From contig NZ_CP133038.1 in assembly GCF_033060595.1 (NCBI RefSeq), positions 62,001 through 126,000 of the forward strand: DNA of 64,000 nucleotides, in the 5' to 3' direction. Below the pieces are notes generated by a model that saw only the letters and a list, made by a program, of their open reading frames with translations, did no database searches and was not told the origin of the DNA. Both the position numbers and the translations under genes were made by a program. Shown here in pieces: positions 53,592 through 62,098 of this stretch; position 1 is the first letter of the stretch, and each line of letters opens with the position of its first letter. The DNA comes from Pyramidobacter sp. YE332 (GTDB lineage: Bacteria; Synergistota; Synergistia; Synergistales; Dethiosulfovibrionaceae).

Positions 53592-54475
53592 TGCATAACG
53601 ACAGCAAATCCTTTTCGGTCAAACAGAAGCTCATCAACGCCGAACACAGAAGTGATCTCGACGAAGCCAATTGGGAGCTGGCGCAGTATCTGCTGCTCCA
53701 CTACAACGAGATCGACCGCATGAAAACGCGCGACCTAGTAGTACAATGCCATACTTCATTCTCCACTGTACAACGTTTCTGTCGAAGCTTAGGATTTGAT
53801 AACTTCTCAGATCTACGGAAAGCTAAAATGAACATCCCAGAAAATCAATACGAAATCGCGCTTGACAACTTCGGCCGCGGACTCTATGAGCCGCGGCGGC
53901 TTTACGACGAGATCCTGAGGAACGTCTGGGGCGTCGGCCAAAAAATGGATTGGAATCGCCTGCGCTGTCTTGCCGAAGCGATGGCGGCCGCGCGCAGTAT
54001 CATCATTTTCGCCGTGCGTCCCTATTCTTTCGTGCTGCAGGAATTCCAGAGCCAATCTATTGCTCTCAATAAACCGTTGTTTATTTTAGATGACATTTGT
54101 ACTCATCGCAGTATCATTGAGCGCCTATTGAGCAGCGACCTGTGCCTGATCACTGTATCACCCGCCGGCTGTCTGATTCCCGCTATCAAAGACGAGCTGA
54201 ACAAAATCGCGGGCTTCAAGACGGCTCTCTACTGCCCGGGGGCGTTGGCCCGCGAAGGGGCGACCGACTGTCTGCGAAGCTATGATCTGACGTTCCCGCT
54301 GACGCTGCGGAGCGACGCCTACAATTATCTCGAAATCTACGGCAAGTACGCCGTCGGCTATTTTTTCGACCTGCTGCTGGGCGAGGTGATCCGCCGAGTC
54401 GGCGGCAAAAAGCAAGAGCGGCGTCGCACGAAGGACACGCGGCAAACGATGTTCCACGTGGAACATCGCACGTAA
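53591..54475 (+). CDS. RpiR-family regulator with mosaic codon use
   Basis: 294 aa. N-terminal RpiR helix-turn-helix including VQCHTSFSTVQRFCRSLGFDNFSDLRKAK, then a SIS-like sugar/phospho-sugar fold (IIIFAVRPYSFVLQEFQSQSIAL; SSDLCLITVSPAG). The start ATG overlaps the HxlR stop. Codons at about 53740-53850 and 54045-54170 end mostly in A or T, unlike the flanks, which suggests pieces from a lower-GC source. The last codons (MFHVEHRT) encode the parS-like site at 54450. Confidence 0.83.
   Translation: MHNDSKSFSVKQKLINAEHRSDLDEANWELAQYLLLHYNEIDRMKTRDLVVQCHTSFSTVQRFCRSLGFDNFSDLRKAKMNIPENQYEIALDNFGRGLYEPRRLYDEILRNVWGVGQKMDWNRLRCLAEAMAAARSIIIFAVRPYSFVLQEFQSQSIALNKPLFILDDICTHRSIIERLLSSDLCLITVSPAGCLIPAIKDELNKIAGFKTALYCPGALAREGATDCLRSYDLTFPLTLRSDAYNYLEIYGKYAVGYFFDLLLGEVIRRVGGKKQERRRTKDTRQTMFHVEHRT
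54450..54465. other. parS-like ParB-binding site 2
   Basis: TGTTCCACGTGGAACA, identical to 19217-19232, lies inside the 3' end of the RpiR gene. parS inside coding sequence is known in other bacteria. Confidence 0.8.
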
Positions 54476-54507
54476 AAACGTCCGACGATCCAGTCATCGT
54501 CGGACGC
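54474..54507 (-). terminator. Terminator of the corrinoid-type transport operon
   Basis: CGTCCGACGAT (54479-54489) pairs with ATCGTCGGACG (54496-54506); the minus strand continues TTTTT. It lies just after the RpiR stop. Confidence 0.8.
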
Positions 54508-54546
54508 GGCGTTATCACAGGCTTTTTGCGCAACAGGATTTTCTGT

Positions 54547-55332
54547 TTAGAAAGCGCCGCCGGAGCTCAGGCGGTGCAGAAAAACGATCTGCGGCCGTCC
54601 CGTCTCGGGGTTGGGAGCAACGCTGGCCTCCACACGGTAAACGGCGCGGATCAGTTCGGGCGTGAGCACCTCGGCCGGAGCACCGCTGGCGAAGACCTGA
54701 CCGTCCTTCATCACGTAAATGCGGTCGCAGTACTGTGCCGCCAGGTTCAGGTCGTGCATGACGACCAGCGAGGTGACGCCGAGACTGCGCAGCAGGTCCA
54801 TGATCTCGAGCTGATAATAGATGTCGAGGTGGTTGGTGGGCTCGTCGAGGATCAGAAAGTCCGTCTCCTGCGCAATGGCACGGGCAATCAGAGCGCGCTG
54901 TTTTTCGCCGCCGGACAGCGAGGCAAAACTGCGTCCGCCCCGTTCCCGCATTCCCACGTATTCCAACGCGCGCTCCACCAACTCGAAATCATGCGCGTCG
55001 TCGCGCTGCAACGCCTTTTTGTGCGGATAACGCCCCATCGCGGCGATCTCGCGCACGGTGAAGTCGAACTGTCCCGGCATCTCCTGCGGCACTGCCGCGG
55101 CGCGGCGCGCGAATTCCCGGGCGCGCAGACCCCAAACCTCTTCGTCGTCCAGCAGGATCGAACCGAAGCGCGGCCTATTGACGCGGTATGCGCAGCGCAG
55201 CAAACTGGATTTGCCGCTGCCGTTGGGGCCGATCACGCCGACGAACTCGCCGCGTTCCACTTTCAAGTCGGCGCCGCTCACGATATCCGCGGTTCCGACT
55301 CCCCAGCGCAGCGATTCGATTGTCAGCTTCAT
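54547..55332 (-). CDS. btuD: ABC transporter ATPase, BtuD/FepC type
   Basis: 261 aa. Walker A GPNGSGKSSLLR, Q-loop VPQEMPGQF, signature LSGGEKQRALIARA, Walker B FLILDEPTNHLD, H-loop MHDLN. This is the family that powers siderophore, heme and cobalamin import. Start ATG 55332 overlaps the permease stop by 4 bp (ATGA). It belongs to an operon behind a cobalamin riboswitch, so corrinoids are the likely cargo. Confidence 0.9.
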   Translation of the reverse strand: MKLTIESLRWGVGTADIVSGADLKVERGEFVGVIGPNGSGKSSLLRCAYRVNRPRFGSILLDDEEVWGLRAREFARRAAAVPQEMPGQFDFTVREIAAMGRYPHKKALQRDDAHDFELVERALEYVGMRERGGRSFASLSGGEKQRALIARAIAQETDFLILDEPTNHLDIYYQLEIMDLLRSLGVTSLVVMHDLNLAAQYCDRIYVMKDGQVFASGAPAEVLTPELIRAVYRVEASVAPNPETGRPQIVFLHRLSSGGAF

Positions 55333-56390
55333 CGCGGGGTTCTCCCGCTGCTTTTGAGCAGCCAGATGAAAAACGGCGCGCCGATAAAGCCCGTGACGAT
55401 GCCCAGAGGAAGCTCCCGCGGAGCCAGAGCGGTGCGCGCGAACACATCCGTCCAGATCAGAAAGCTCGCTCCCGCGAGCGCCCCCACCGGCAGGAGGCGG
55501 CGATGGTCGGAACCGACCAGCAGCCGCACGGCGTGCGGAACGATCAGTCCGACGAAACCGATCGAACCGCTGACCGCTACGATCACCCCGGTCAGCACCG
55601 AAGTGGCGGTGAACAGAAGACGGCGGAATTTCGTCACGTCCACGCCGAGCGCCGCCGCGTTCTCGTCGCCCAGCAGCAAGGCGTTGAGCGGGCGCGACTG
55701 GGCGATGAACAGGGCAAGAGAACCGATCAGCACGAAAAAAGGCAACGGCAGACGATCCCATCTTGCGCCGCCGAGCCCGCCGAGCATCCAGAACATCGCC
55801 GATTCGGCGCCGTTGCGCTGTTCCAGATAGACCATGAAATTGGTCACGGCCATAAACACGTACGACACGGCAAGTCCCGACAGGACCATCCGCACCGGCG
55901 TCAGGCCGCTGCCCTGACGCGCTATGGCGAAAACCAGCACGAAAGCCAACGCCGCACCGGCAAAGGCCAGCGCGGAGACTCCGGACATGCCGGTCAGAGC
56001 GATGCCGAAAACCCGCGTCATGAAGAGCATGGCAAACACCGCCCCCGCACATGCGCCCGAAGAAATCCCCAGCAGATAGGGATCGGCCAGCGAATTGCGG
56101 ACCAGCGACTGGATCACCGCCCCCGCGGTGGCAAGGCCCGCGCCGACGACAGCGCCGAGCAGCACGCGCGGGAAACGGATCATCCAGACGATACCGACTT
56201 CGTTGCGCGGCCATTCCGCCCCGAACCATTGCCAGTCCGGAAACATCTGATGGAGGATGATGCCCCACACATGCCGGAACGGCAGCGGCGCCGTCCCCAT
56301 CGATACTCCCAGAGTTACGCTGAAAAACAGCAGGATCGTCAAGAGGATCAGCAGCGGCGCCAGATCTCGTTTGACAAAGAACCGGTTCAC
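55329..56390 (-). CDS. btuC: ABC transporter permease, BtuC/FecCD type
   Basis: 353 aa with about ten helices. LPFRHVWGIILHQMFP, RFPRVLLGAVVGAGLATAGAVIQSLVRNSLADPYLLGISSGA and GFVGLIVPHAVRLLVGSDHR are FecCD signatures. It starts right after the binding-protein gene and overlaps the ATPase gene. Its cargo is inferred to be a corrinoid. Confidence 0.92.
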   Translation of the reverse strand: MNRFFVKRDLAPLLILLTILLFFSVTLGVSMGTAPLPFRHVWGIILHQMFPDWQWFGAEWPRNEVGIVWMIRFPRVLLGAVVGAGLATAGAVIQSLVRNSLADPYLLGISSGACAGAVFAMLFMTRVFGIALTGMSGVSALAFAGAALAFVLVFAIARQGSGLTPVRMVLSGLAVSYVFMAVTNFMVYLEQRNGAESAMFWMLGGLGGARWDRLPLPFFVLIGSLALFIAQSRPLNALLLGDENAAALGVDVTKFRRLLFTATSVLTGVIVAVSGSIGFVGLIVPHAVRLLVGSDHRRLLPVGALAGASFLIWTDVFARTALAPRELPLGIVTGFIGAPFFIWLLKSSGRTPR

Positions 56391-57398
56391 TTAAAATATC
56401 GCGGGATACAGCCCGCGAGCGATCAGTTCCAGTCCGCGAACGGCTCGCGGACCCGGATAGACTTCGTCCACCGACATGTAGATCAGTTTTTTGTCGCGGA
56501 CGGCTTTGACGCCCTGCAGCGCGGGATGGTCGAGCAGCATGGCCTTGCTTTCGTTTTCCGGCGTGGCGCGGTATTCGAGGATCAGGATCACGTCGGGATC
56601 GCGGGCGACGACTTCTTCCCACGTCACCTTGATCCAGCTGCTTTCCACGTCGTCGAAGACGTTGGCGGCATGCGCCAAGCGGAGCAGAGCGCTGGGCATG
56701 GCCTGTCCGCCGCAGGAGCGAGGCACGTCTTCGTTGGGCGTTCCGAAGCTGCGGAAGATGAACACGCGCGGACTTTCTCTCACGCCGTCAAGTTTTTCCC
56801 CTACGGTCGCGACTCTCGCTTTCATGCCGGCGATCACCGCCTCGGCCTTATCCTGCACGTTGAAAATCACGCCCAGGGTGCGAAGGTCGTTATAGGTATC
56901 TTCCAGCGTCACAGGCGGCTTGTCCATCACGCGGATCAGCGATTCCGTGATGGCGTAGCTCTTGACGCCATGCTTTTCCAGCTCTTCGGGCGTGACGGCG
57001 TTGCCGGCCGTGCTGCCGGGGATATCGAGGCCGTAGTTGTAGCCCGACAGGAAAAAGTCGGGATTGGCGCCGAGCAAAGTTTCCAGCGCAATGTAACCTT
57101 CCTGGGCCACGGGGATCTTCGCCAGCTTCTCGCGGTATTCGGGGGAAACCTGGTGTTTCGAGCCGGGGAATCCCGCATAACCTACGAGCCGGTCTTCAAG
57201 ACCAAGCGCGAACATCAGCTCGATGATATTGCTGTCGCCGTTGGTGACGACGCGCTCGGGCGCTTTTTCAAAGACGATCTTGCGGTCGCCGTTCTCGACG
57301 GTTACGGGATAAACCGTTTCTGCCGCGCCTGCGGCTGCGGCGAAAAAAACGGCGCTCAGCAGCGCCGCAAAAATGACGTGAAGCGATTTCCTCATCAT
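56391..57398 (-). CDS. Periplasmic binding protein, BtuF/FecB type, copy 2
   Basis: 335 aa. Signal peptide (LHVIFAALLSAVFFAAAAGA) and a class III binding fold: YPVTVENGDRKIVFEKAPERVVTNGDSNIIELMFALGLEDRLVGYAGF. Its C-terminus ends LELIARGLYPAIF. It is strongly similar to the protein at 57587-58594, beginning with the same ETVYPVTVENG. It is immediately followed by the permease gene (1-bp spacing). A terminator lies between the two binding proteins, so its level depends on read-through. Confidence 0.88.
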   Translation of the reverse strand: MMRKSLHVIFAALLSAVFFAAAAGAAETVYPVTVENGDRKIVFEKAPERVVTNGDSNIIELMFALGLEDRLVGYAGFPGSKHQVSPEYREKLAKIPVAQEGYIALETLLGANPDFFLSGYNYGLDIPGSTAGNAVTPEELEKHGVKSYAITESLIRVMDKPPVTLEDTYNDLRTLGVIFNVQDKAEAVIAGMKARVATVGEKLDGVRESPRVFIFRSFGTPNEDVPRSCGGQAMPSALLRLAHAANVFDDVESSWIKVTWEEVVARDPDVILILEYRATPENESKAMLLDHPALQGVKAVRDKKLIYMSVDEVYPGPRAVRGLELIARGLYPAIF

Positions 57399-57451
57399 AG
57401 GACCTCCGATTCAAATAAGATGACAAAGCGACGCGGCCCCGAAAGGCTGCG

Positions 57452-57492
57452 AAAAAAGCCCTGCTCCGCGGATCGTTCCACGAGAACAGGGC
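57452..57492 (-). terminator. Terminator between the two binding-protein genes
   Basis: On the minus strand GCCCTGTTCTC pairs with GAG-CAGGGC, followed by six T (plus-strand A-run 57452-57457). The first gene of the operon can thus be made in excess. Confidence 0.75.
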
Positions 57493-57586
57493 CTGCATTT
57501 TTTCAACGCACGACGGAGCGCCGTCCGTCCTTCTGCGCGCACGCCTTACGGACGCAACGGCAGGCCTCCTGAAAAGCTTCTTTCAG

Positions 57587-58594
57587 CTACTTGAACAGTT
57601 CGGGATAAAAGGCTTTGGAAATCAGTTCCAGGCCGCGGATGGCGCGGGGGCCGGGATAGGCGTCTTCGATGCGAATGATGTAAACGCGCCCATCCTTCAC
57701 GGCGTTCACGCCCTGCAGCGCGGGATTCTCGAGCAGCAGCTTTTTACGTTCCTCGCCGTTCGTCGTACCGGCTTCCAGCAGCAGGATCACGTCGGGATTG
57801 CGCGCGACGACCTCTTCCCACGTCACCTTGATCCAGCTGCCGTCGACGTCGGCAAAGATGTTGCGCGCCTTCGCCATCGTCACCAGAGCGCTGGGCATGG
57901 CCTGAGCGCCGTTGGAACGGGGAGGCTGATCGGGGGCGCTCCAGGTGGGATGGATGAACACGTTCAAGGGCTTGGCCAAGTCGAGCTGCGACAGCTTGGC
58001 TTCCACCGCCGCGGCGCGCGCTTTCATGCCGTCGATCACCTGCCGCGCCTTGTCCTGCGCGTCGAAGATCACGCCCAGCTTGGTCAGGTCGGCGTAGGTG
58101 TCCTCGAGGCTGACGATGGGCTTTTTCATCACGTGGATCAGCGACTCGGTGATGGCGTAGCTCTTGACGCCGTGCTTTTCCAGCTCTTCGGGCGTGATGG
58201 CACCGCCGGCCGTGCTGCCGGGGATGTCAAGTCCGTAGTTGTAACCCGACAGGAAAAAGTCGGGATCGGTGCCAAGCAGCGCTTCCAGCGTGATGTAGCC
58301 GGGCGCGGCAACGGGGATCGCCTTGAGCTTCTCCCGGTATTCCGGCGAGACTTGACCGCCGTACTCGGGGAATCCCGCGTAGCCCGCCATGCGGCTTTCG
58401 AGGCCGAGGGCGAACATCAGTTCAATGATGTTGCTGTCGCCGTTGGTGACGACGCGCTCGGGCGCTTTTTCGAAGACGATCTTGCGGTCGCCGTTCTCGA
58501 CGGTTACGGGATAAACGGTCTCCGCCGCGAAGGACGCCGCGGTTATGGCCAGTAAACCGGCTGCCGCAAAAAAGCTGCGAAGAATCTTTTTCAT
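57587..58594 (-). CDS. Periplasmic binding protein, BtuF/FecB type, copy 1
   Basis: 335 aa from ATG 58594, after CAGGAGGTTCACAGC. Signal peptide FFAAAGLLAITAASFA and the same fold as copy 2. Differences cluster in the middle and late loops, for example HPTWSAPDQPPRSNGAQAM where copy 2 has RSFGTPNEDVPRSCGGQAM, so the binding site may differ. It is the first gene after the cobalamin riboswitch. A duplicated receptor may widen the range of corrinoids taken up. Confidence 0.88.
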   Translation of the reverse strand: MKKILRSFFAAAGLLAITAASFAAETVYPVTVENGDRKIVFEKAPERVVTNGDSNIIELMFALGLESRMAGYAGFPEYGGQVSPEYREKLKAIPVAAPGYITLEALLGTDPDFFLSGYNYGLDIPGSTAGGAITPEELEKHGVKSYAITESLIHVMKKPIVSLEDTYADLTKLGVIFDAQDKARQVIDGMKARAAAVEAKLSQLDLAKPLNVFIHPTWSAPDQPPRSNGAQAMPSALVTMAKARNIFADVDGSWIKVTWEEVVARNPDVILLLEAGTTNGEERKKLLLENPALQGVNAVKDGRVYIIRIEDAYPGPRAIRGLELISKAFYPELFK

Positions 58595-58665
58595 GCTGTG
58601 AACCTCCTGCGCAAAAAAACGTGACCCGGCCCCCGCCGGCTCGCCTCTATAGAAAACGCGGGCAT

Positions 58666-58693
58666 AAAAAAAGACACGGTCCGCGGCCGTGCC
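58666..58693 (-). terminator. Intrinsic terminator of the riboswitch expression platform
   Basis: On the minus strand GGCACGG (inner CCGC) pairs with CCGTGTC, followed by a run of seven T. It lies between the riboswitch and the first gene, as expected for transcriptional attenuation. Confidence 0.8.
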
Positions 58694-58749
58694 TTTAGAG
58701 ACAGTGATATCTGCTGCCCTGAAAAGATTTCGCCCGCGCAAAAGCCTTC

Positions 58750-58910
58750 CTTCGCGTCGCCCGGCGCGTATCCTGACTCCCCATCGTCCTCCGCGGCGCC
58801 CTTCCCAAAGGCCGAAAGCCTTCAGTGAGCGTGATACCGCTTCGTCAGGGGTTACAGTGGCGGGGCCGCGCAGGATTTTCACCTGCTTCCGACGCCCGGC
58901 GACGTTCCAT
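58750..58910 (-). ncRNA. Cobalamin riboswitch
   Basis: The minus strand carries the conserved segments in order: GGAAGCAGGTGAAAATCCTG, CCCCGCCACTGT, a stem with GGAAG, and the B12 box AGTCAGGATACG. A closing stem CGTCGCC/GGCGACG brackets it. A T-run terminator lies downstream, so B12 would stop transcription of the importer. Confidence 0.93.
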
Positions 58911-59000
58911 TTTCACATATTTTAAGCGCCTCCAGGCCCCCTGTCAAATCCTGAGGCAGGACGGGACTGAAGCGGGACCCGCGCAGACAGCGCGGCGTTT

Positions 59001-59012
59001 TTGTGCTATGCT
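59001..59012 (+). promoter_or_regulatory. Extended -10 promoter of the L,D-transpeptidase gene
   Basis: TGCTATGCT forms a TGN-extended -10 box 44 bp before the start codon. No strong -35 box is seen. Confidence 0.45.
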
Positions 59013-59055
59013 TGGCTCACCAAATGGGATCATTCCGAAGGGGAGGTCGCTCGTT

Positions 59056-59718
59056 ATGAAACGTATTCTTGCAAAAATTTTCCCGGCGCTTTTCGCCGCC
59101 GCGGCGTTGGCTGCGCCCGCCATGGGCGCCGATCTGCGCGAGCTGCTCGCGGCCACGCGGACGGCGCAGAAAACCGGCGAGATCATCCTCGTCGTCGACC
59201 GCACCCTGACCCTGTGGAAGAAAAGCGATGCCGGCGCCTGGCAAAAGACGCTGGAAGCGCCGTGCGGCTACGGCAAGCTGGGGCTGACGGAAAACAAGCG
59301 CGAGGGCGACAAAAAGACGCCCGTCGGCGCCTTCCCGATCCTGCACGCCTTCGGCAACAAGCCCAACCCCGGCACGGCCATGAAATGGCGCCCAGTGACG
59401 CCCTCCTCCTACTGGGCCGACGACGTAAACCAGCCGAAAATCTACAACACCTGGGTGGAGAGCGCGAAAAAAATCCACGGCGAACACCTGGCCGACTACT
59501 ATCAGTACGATTACGCCATGGCCGTCGGCTACAACTCCGACCCCACCGTGCCGGGACGAGGGTCGGCCATCTTCGTCCACGTCAAATCCCGCCGCCACTG
59601 GACCACCGCCGGCTGCCTCTCGCTCGAACGCCGGGACATGATCGAGCTGCTGCGCCAGTGCCACGACGGCGCCTGGATCGTCATCGTCCCGAAAGCGGAG
59701 CGTCTCGCCCGTTTTTAG
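59056..59718 (+). CDS. L,D-transpeptidase (YkuD domain)
   Basis: 220 aa. Signal peptide (ILAKIFPALFAAAALAAPAMG) and a YkuD catalytic domain ending with HVKSRRHWTTAGCLSLERRD, in which His175 and Cys187 form the active pair (S/TxGC). Such enzymes make 3-3 cross-links or attach proteins to peptidoglycan in the periplasm. GGGGAGGTCGCTCGTT precedes ATG 59056. It is divergent from the riboswitch leader and convergent with the ornithine-cyclodeaminase-like genes. Confidence 0.92.
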   Translation: MKRILAKIFPALFAAAALAAPAMGADLRELLAATRTAQKTGEIILVVDRTLTLWKKSDAGAWQKTLEAPCGYGKLGLTENKREGDKKTPVGAFPILHAFGNKPNPGTAMKWRPVTPSSYWADDVNQPKIYNTWVESAKKIHGEHLADYYQYDYAMAVGYNSDPTVPGRGSAIFVHVKSRRHWTTAGCLSLERRDMIELLRQCHDGAWIVIVPKAERLARF

Positions 59719-59761
59719 ACGGAGCCATACCGAATACAAAAGCCATTTCTTTCATCATTCG

Positions 59762-59830
59762 CCGCGGCGATAAAAACTGCCCCGCCTTTCTCGGCAAGCG
59801 AGAAAGGCGGGGCAGTTTTTATCGCCGCGG
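59762..59830. terminator. 32-bp perfect hairpin, bidirectional terminator
   Basis: Arms 59762-59793 and 59799-59830 are exact complements with a 5-nt loop; A- and T-tracts are inside the stem. It touches the stop of the convergent gene at 59832. The core CCCCGCCTTTCTCG is also found in the terminator at 8404-8450. Confidence 0.88.
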
Positions 59831-59831
59831 A

Positions 59832-60935
59832 TCAATCCTGAGGCCTGTTCAGCGCGCGGTCGAGGTTGCGCACGAAATCCTGCGTGTTGGTGACCATGCT
59901 GACGGCCGTGACGGTGCCGCGGTCGGACAGCTTGTTGACGGCGAATTCCTGCACGTCGACGGTATACATGTAGACGGGACGGACGACGCCGTCGAACTCG
60001 TTGTACGAGGGGGTCATGTTGCCGGTGGCGATGGTGTAAAGGATCGCTGACATCATGATCATGGTCGAGGTCTTGCGGGCGTGGACGCGCATGGCGTTCT
60101 GAGCGGCGTAGACGTTGTTGCAGGCGCCGGGCAGGGCCAGGCGGTCGCGGATGGTGCCGGCCATGACCAGAGCTGTGCCGCATTCGACGCAGGCCTTGAC
60201 GAAGCCGTCTTTGACCTTGCCGGAGGCGACGAGCGCTTCCAGCGAACCGTAGGAGTTGGCGAGGTTGATGGTGTCGTAGAGGTTGTAGGTGCTGTTCTGC
60301 TCGTGTTCGAAGATTTTCTGTCCCCACGACGTGTCGAAGACGCCGCGCTCGAGATCGAAAGCGGCGGTTTCGGAACCGCAGAAGACGGCCTGCACGTAGC
60401 CGTTGCGGATCAGGCGCTCCAGGCCAAGACGCGAGTTCTGGTCGAGGGCCAGCGCCGTACCGATGACGAGCGTCACGTAGCCGCGGTGTTCGCGCTCGTG
60501 CCGCAGCACTTCGTAGAGCGTGTCGTAGTCGAGCGAGTAGGCGGTCTCGCGCGAACGGCCTTCGCGGAAAGCGAAGGTGTCGGAGGTCGCGGTTTCGGCG
60601 AGGAAGCCCTGCGTCCACACGTAGATGCCTTCGCTGGCGTCTTCGGTACGGCCGATCACGACTTTGTCGCCTTTTTTCAGGTTACGGAACTCGACGATCT
60701 CGACGCGCTCCCGGCCGGGCGTGTCGCGGGCCACGCAGACGGTGTCCATGCGGCTCTGCGTCGCCAGTACCCATTTGTCGTTGATCTTGAAATACTCGGG
60801 GTAGACCGACAGGGCGTGGTAACGACGGGGGCTGATCCCGTCGCGCTCGACGGTTTCGAGACGGCAGTTGGGCGCGTTTTTCAGGAACTCCTGCTCAAAA
60901 TCGGGGTGGCGATATTTCGGCATTTCGAAATTCAT
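59832..60935 (-). CDS. Ornithine cyclodeaminase-like (LOR/SDH, TIGR00300-type) protein, copy 2
   Basis: 367 aa. N-terminal LOR/SDH-like domain (FEMPKYRHPDF; IVEFRNLKKGDKVVIGRTEDASEG) and a Rossmann-like half with AVFCGSETAAFDLE, LVMAGTIRDRLALPGA and SAILYTIATGNMTPSYNEF. It resembles archaeal-type ornithine cyclodeaminase and the ArgZ C-terminal region. The SIRDDGPLP motif kept in copy 1 is TIRDRLALPG here, so activity may differ. It overlaps copy 1 by 4 bp. Confidence 0.8.
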   Translation of the reverse strand: MNFEMPKYRHPDFEQEFLKNAPNCRLETVERDGISPRRYHALSVYPEYFKINDKWVLATQSRMDTVCVARDTPGRERVEIVEFRNLKKGDKVVIGRTEDASEGIYVWTQGFLAETATSDTFAFREGRSRETAYSLDYDTLYEVLRHEREHRGYVTLVIGTALALDQNSRLGLERLIRNGYVQAVFCGSETAAFDLERGVFDTSWGQKIFEHEQNSTYNLYDTINLANSYGSLEALVASGKVKDGFVKACVECGTALVMAGTIRDRLALPGACNNVYAAQNAMRVHARKTSTMIMMSAILYTIATGNMTPSYNEFDGVVRPVYMYTVDVQEFAVNKLSDRGTVTAVSMVTNTQDFVRNLDRALNRPQD

Positions 60936-62098
60936 TTGCCCGCCTCCTCACGCTGCGCGTTTTTGACGACGACGAATTCCTCGGCGGGGACTTCCATCGC
61001 CTCCACCTGCTCCCGGGCGACGGCGCCGATCAGCGCGCGTTCGCAGTTGACGACGAAGTCCTGGACGTTGGTGTTCATCGGCACGACGGCGATGCGCTCG
61101 CGGGCCGCGACTACCTTGTTGGTGACGTTCTCGGTGATGTCGATGGTGTACATGTAGACCGGCGTGATGGCGCCGTCTTTTCGCACGTGATAGCTCGACG
61201 CCATGTTGGCGACGGAAAGGCTGTGCAGCATCGTGGCGATGCCGATGATCAGCGTGGCCTTGTCGAGGTGCTTTTTCATCTCCGTCAGCGCCTTGTCGGT
61301 GTCGCCGATCACTTCGGGCAGCGGGCCGTCGTCGCGGATCGAGCCGGCGAGGACCAAGGGCACGTTCATCGAGACGAGCGTCTTGATGATGCCGTCTTTG
61401 ACGTGGCCTTCGTTGATGAATTTTTTCGTGGAGCCGGCCGTGCGCACTTCGTTGAGCAGGTCGAGGTGGTTGTAGTGCCCCATCGGCTGGTTTTCCTGCG
61501 TGTAGATGTTCTGTCCCAGCGCGGTGCCGAGGAAACCGCCCTCGAGGTCGTGCGTAGCCATGGCGTTGCCGCCCATCATGCAGCTGATGTAGCCGTTCTC
61601 GGCCAGGTGGTTGAGGGCGACGCGCGTGTCGTAGTCGAAGACGACGCTCGGCCCCAGCACCCAAACGATGTAGCCTCCGTTGTCGCGCTCGTATTCGAGC
61701 TGCGCGAACAGCTGTTCGTAATCGGTCGTGTAGGCGGTCTCCACGGCGCGGCCGGGCGTGGCGTAAACGCTTTCGGGGAAGCCTTCCTTGTACACGAGGA
61801 CGCCCTCGGAGCCGTCGGTCGCGCGCCCCAGAACGACCTCGTCCCCCACTTCGAGGTCGCGGATCTCCGTGACGGCGATTTTCCCCTCTTTGAGCACGGC
61901 CACGCAGTTCAGCGAATTGTGCTCCGGCAGCTGCCACGTTCCGTTGCAGCGATAAAAGGTTGGCAGATGGGTGGTCAGATAAAAACCGCGCGGCGCCACG
62001 CCTTTCTTCTCGACTTTCGCGCATTTCACTTCGCCCGCTTCCCGATACTTCGCGTCGGCGAAGTCGGGGCACGCAAAGACAGGCATTTCAAACTTCAT
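60932..62098 (-). CDS. Ornithine cyclodeaminase-like (LOR/SDH, TIGR00300-type) protein, copy 1
   Basis: 388 aa. Same architecture as copy 2; here MMGGNAMATHDLEGGFLGTALG, VPLVLAGSIRDDGPLPEVIGD and ATMLHSLSVANMASSYHV match the archaeal ornithine cyclodeaminase family, which converts ornithine to proline and ammonia with bound NAD. An extra C-terminal stretch (EVPAEEFVVVKNAQREEAGK) is not in copy 2. Start ATG 62098 overlaps the AraC stop (ATGA), and GAGAGGAGC supplies the ribosome site. Confidence 0.85.
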   Translation of the reverse strand: MKFEMPVFACPDFADAKYREAGEVKCAKVEKKGVAPRGFYLTTHLPTFYRCNGTWQLPEHNSLNCVAVLKEGKIAVTEIRDLEVGDEVVLGRATDGSEGVLVYKEGFPESVYATPGRAVETAYTTDYEQLFAQLEYERDNGGYIVWVLGPSVVFDYDTRVALNHLAENGYISCMMGGNAMATHDLEGGFLGTALGQNIYTQENQPMGHYNHLDLLNEVRTAGSTKKFINEGHVKDGIIKTLVSMNVPLVLAGSIRDDGPLPEVIGDTDKALTEMKKHLDKATLIIGIATMLHSLSVANMASSYHVRKDGAITPVYMYTIDITENVTNKVVAARERIAVVPMNTNVQDFVVNCERALIGAVAREQVEAMEVPAEEFVVVKNAQREEAGK

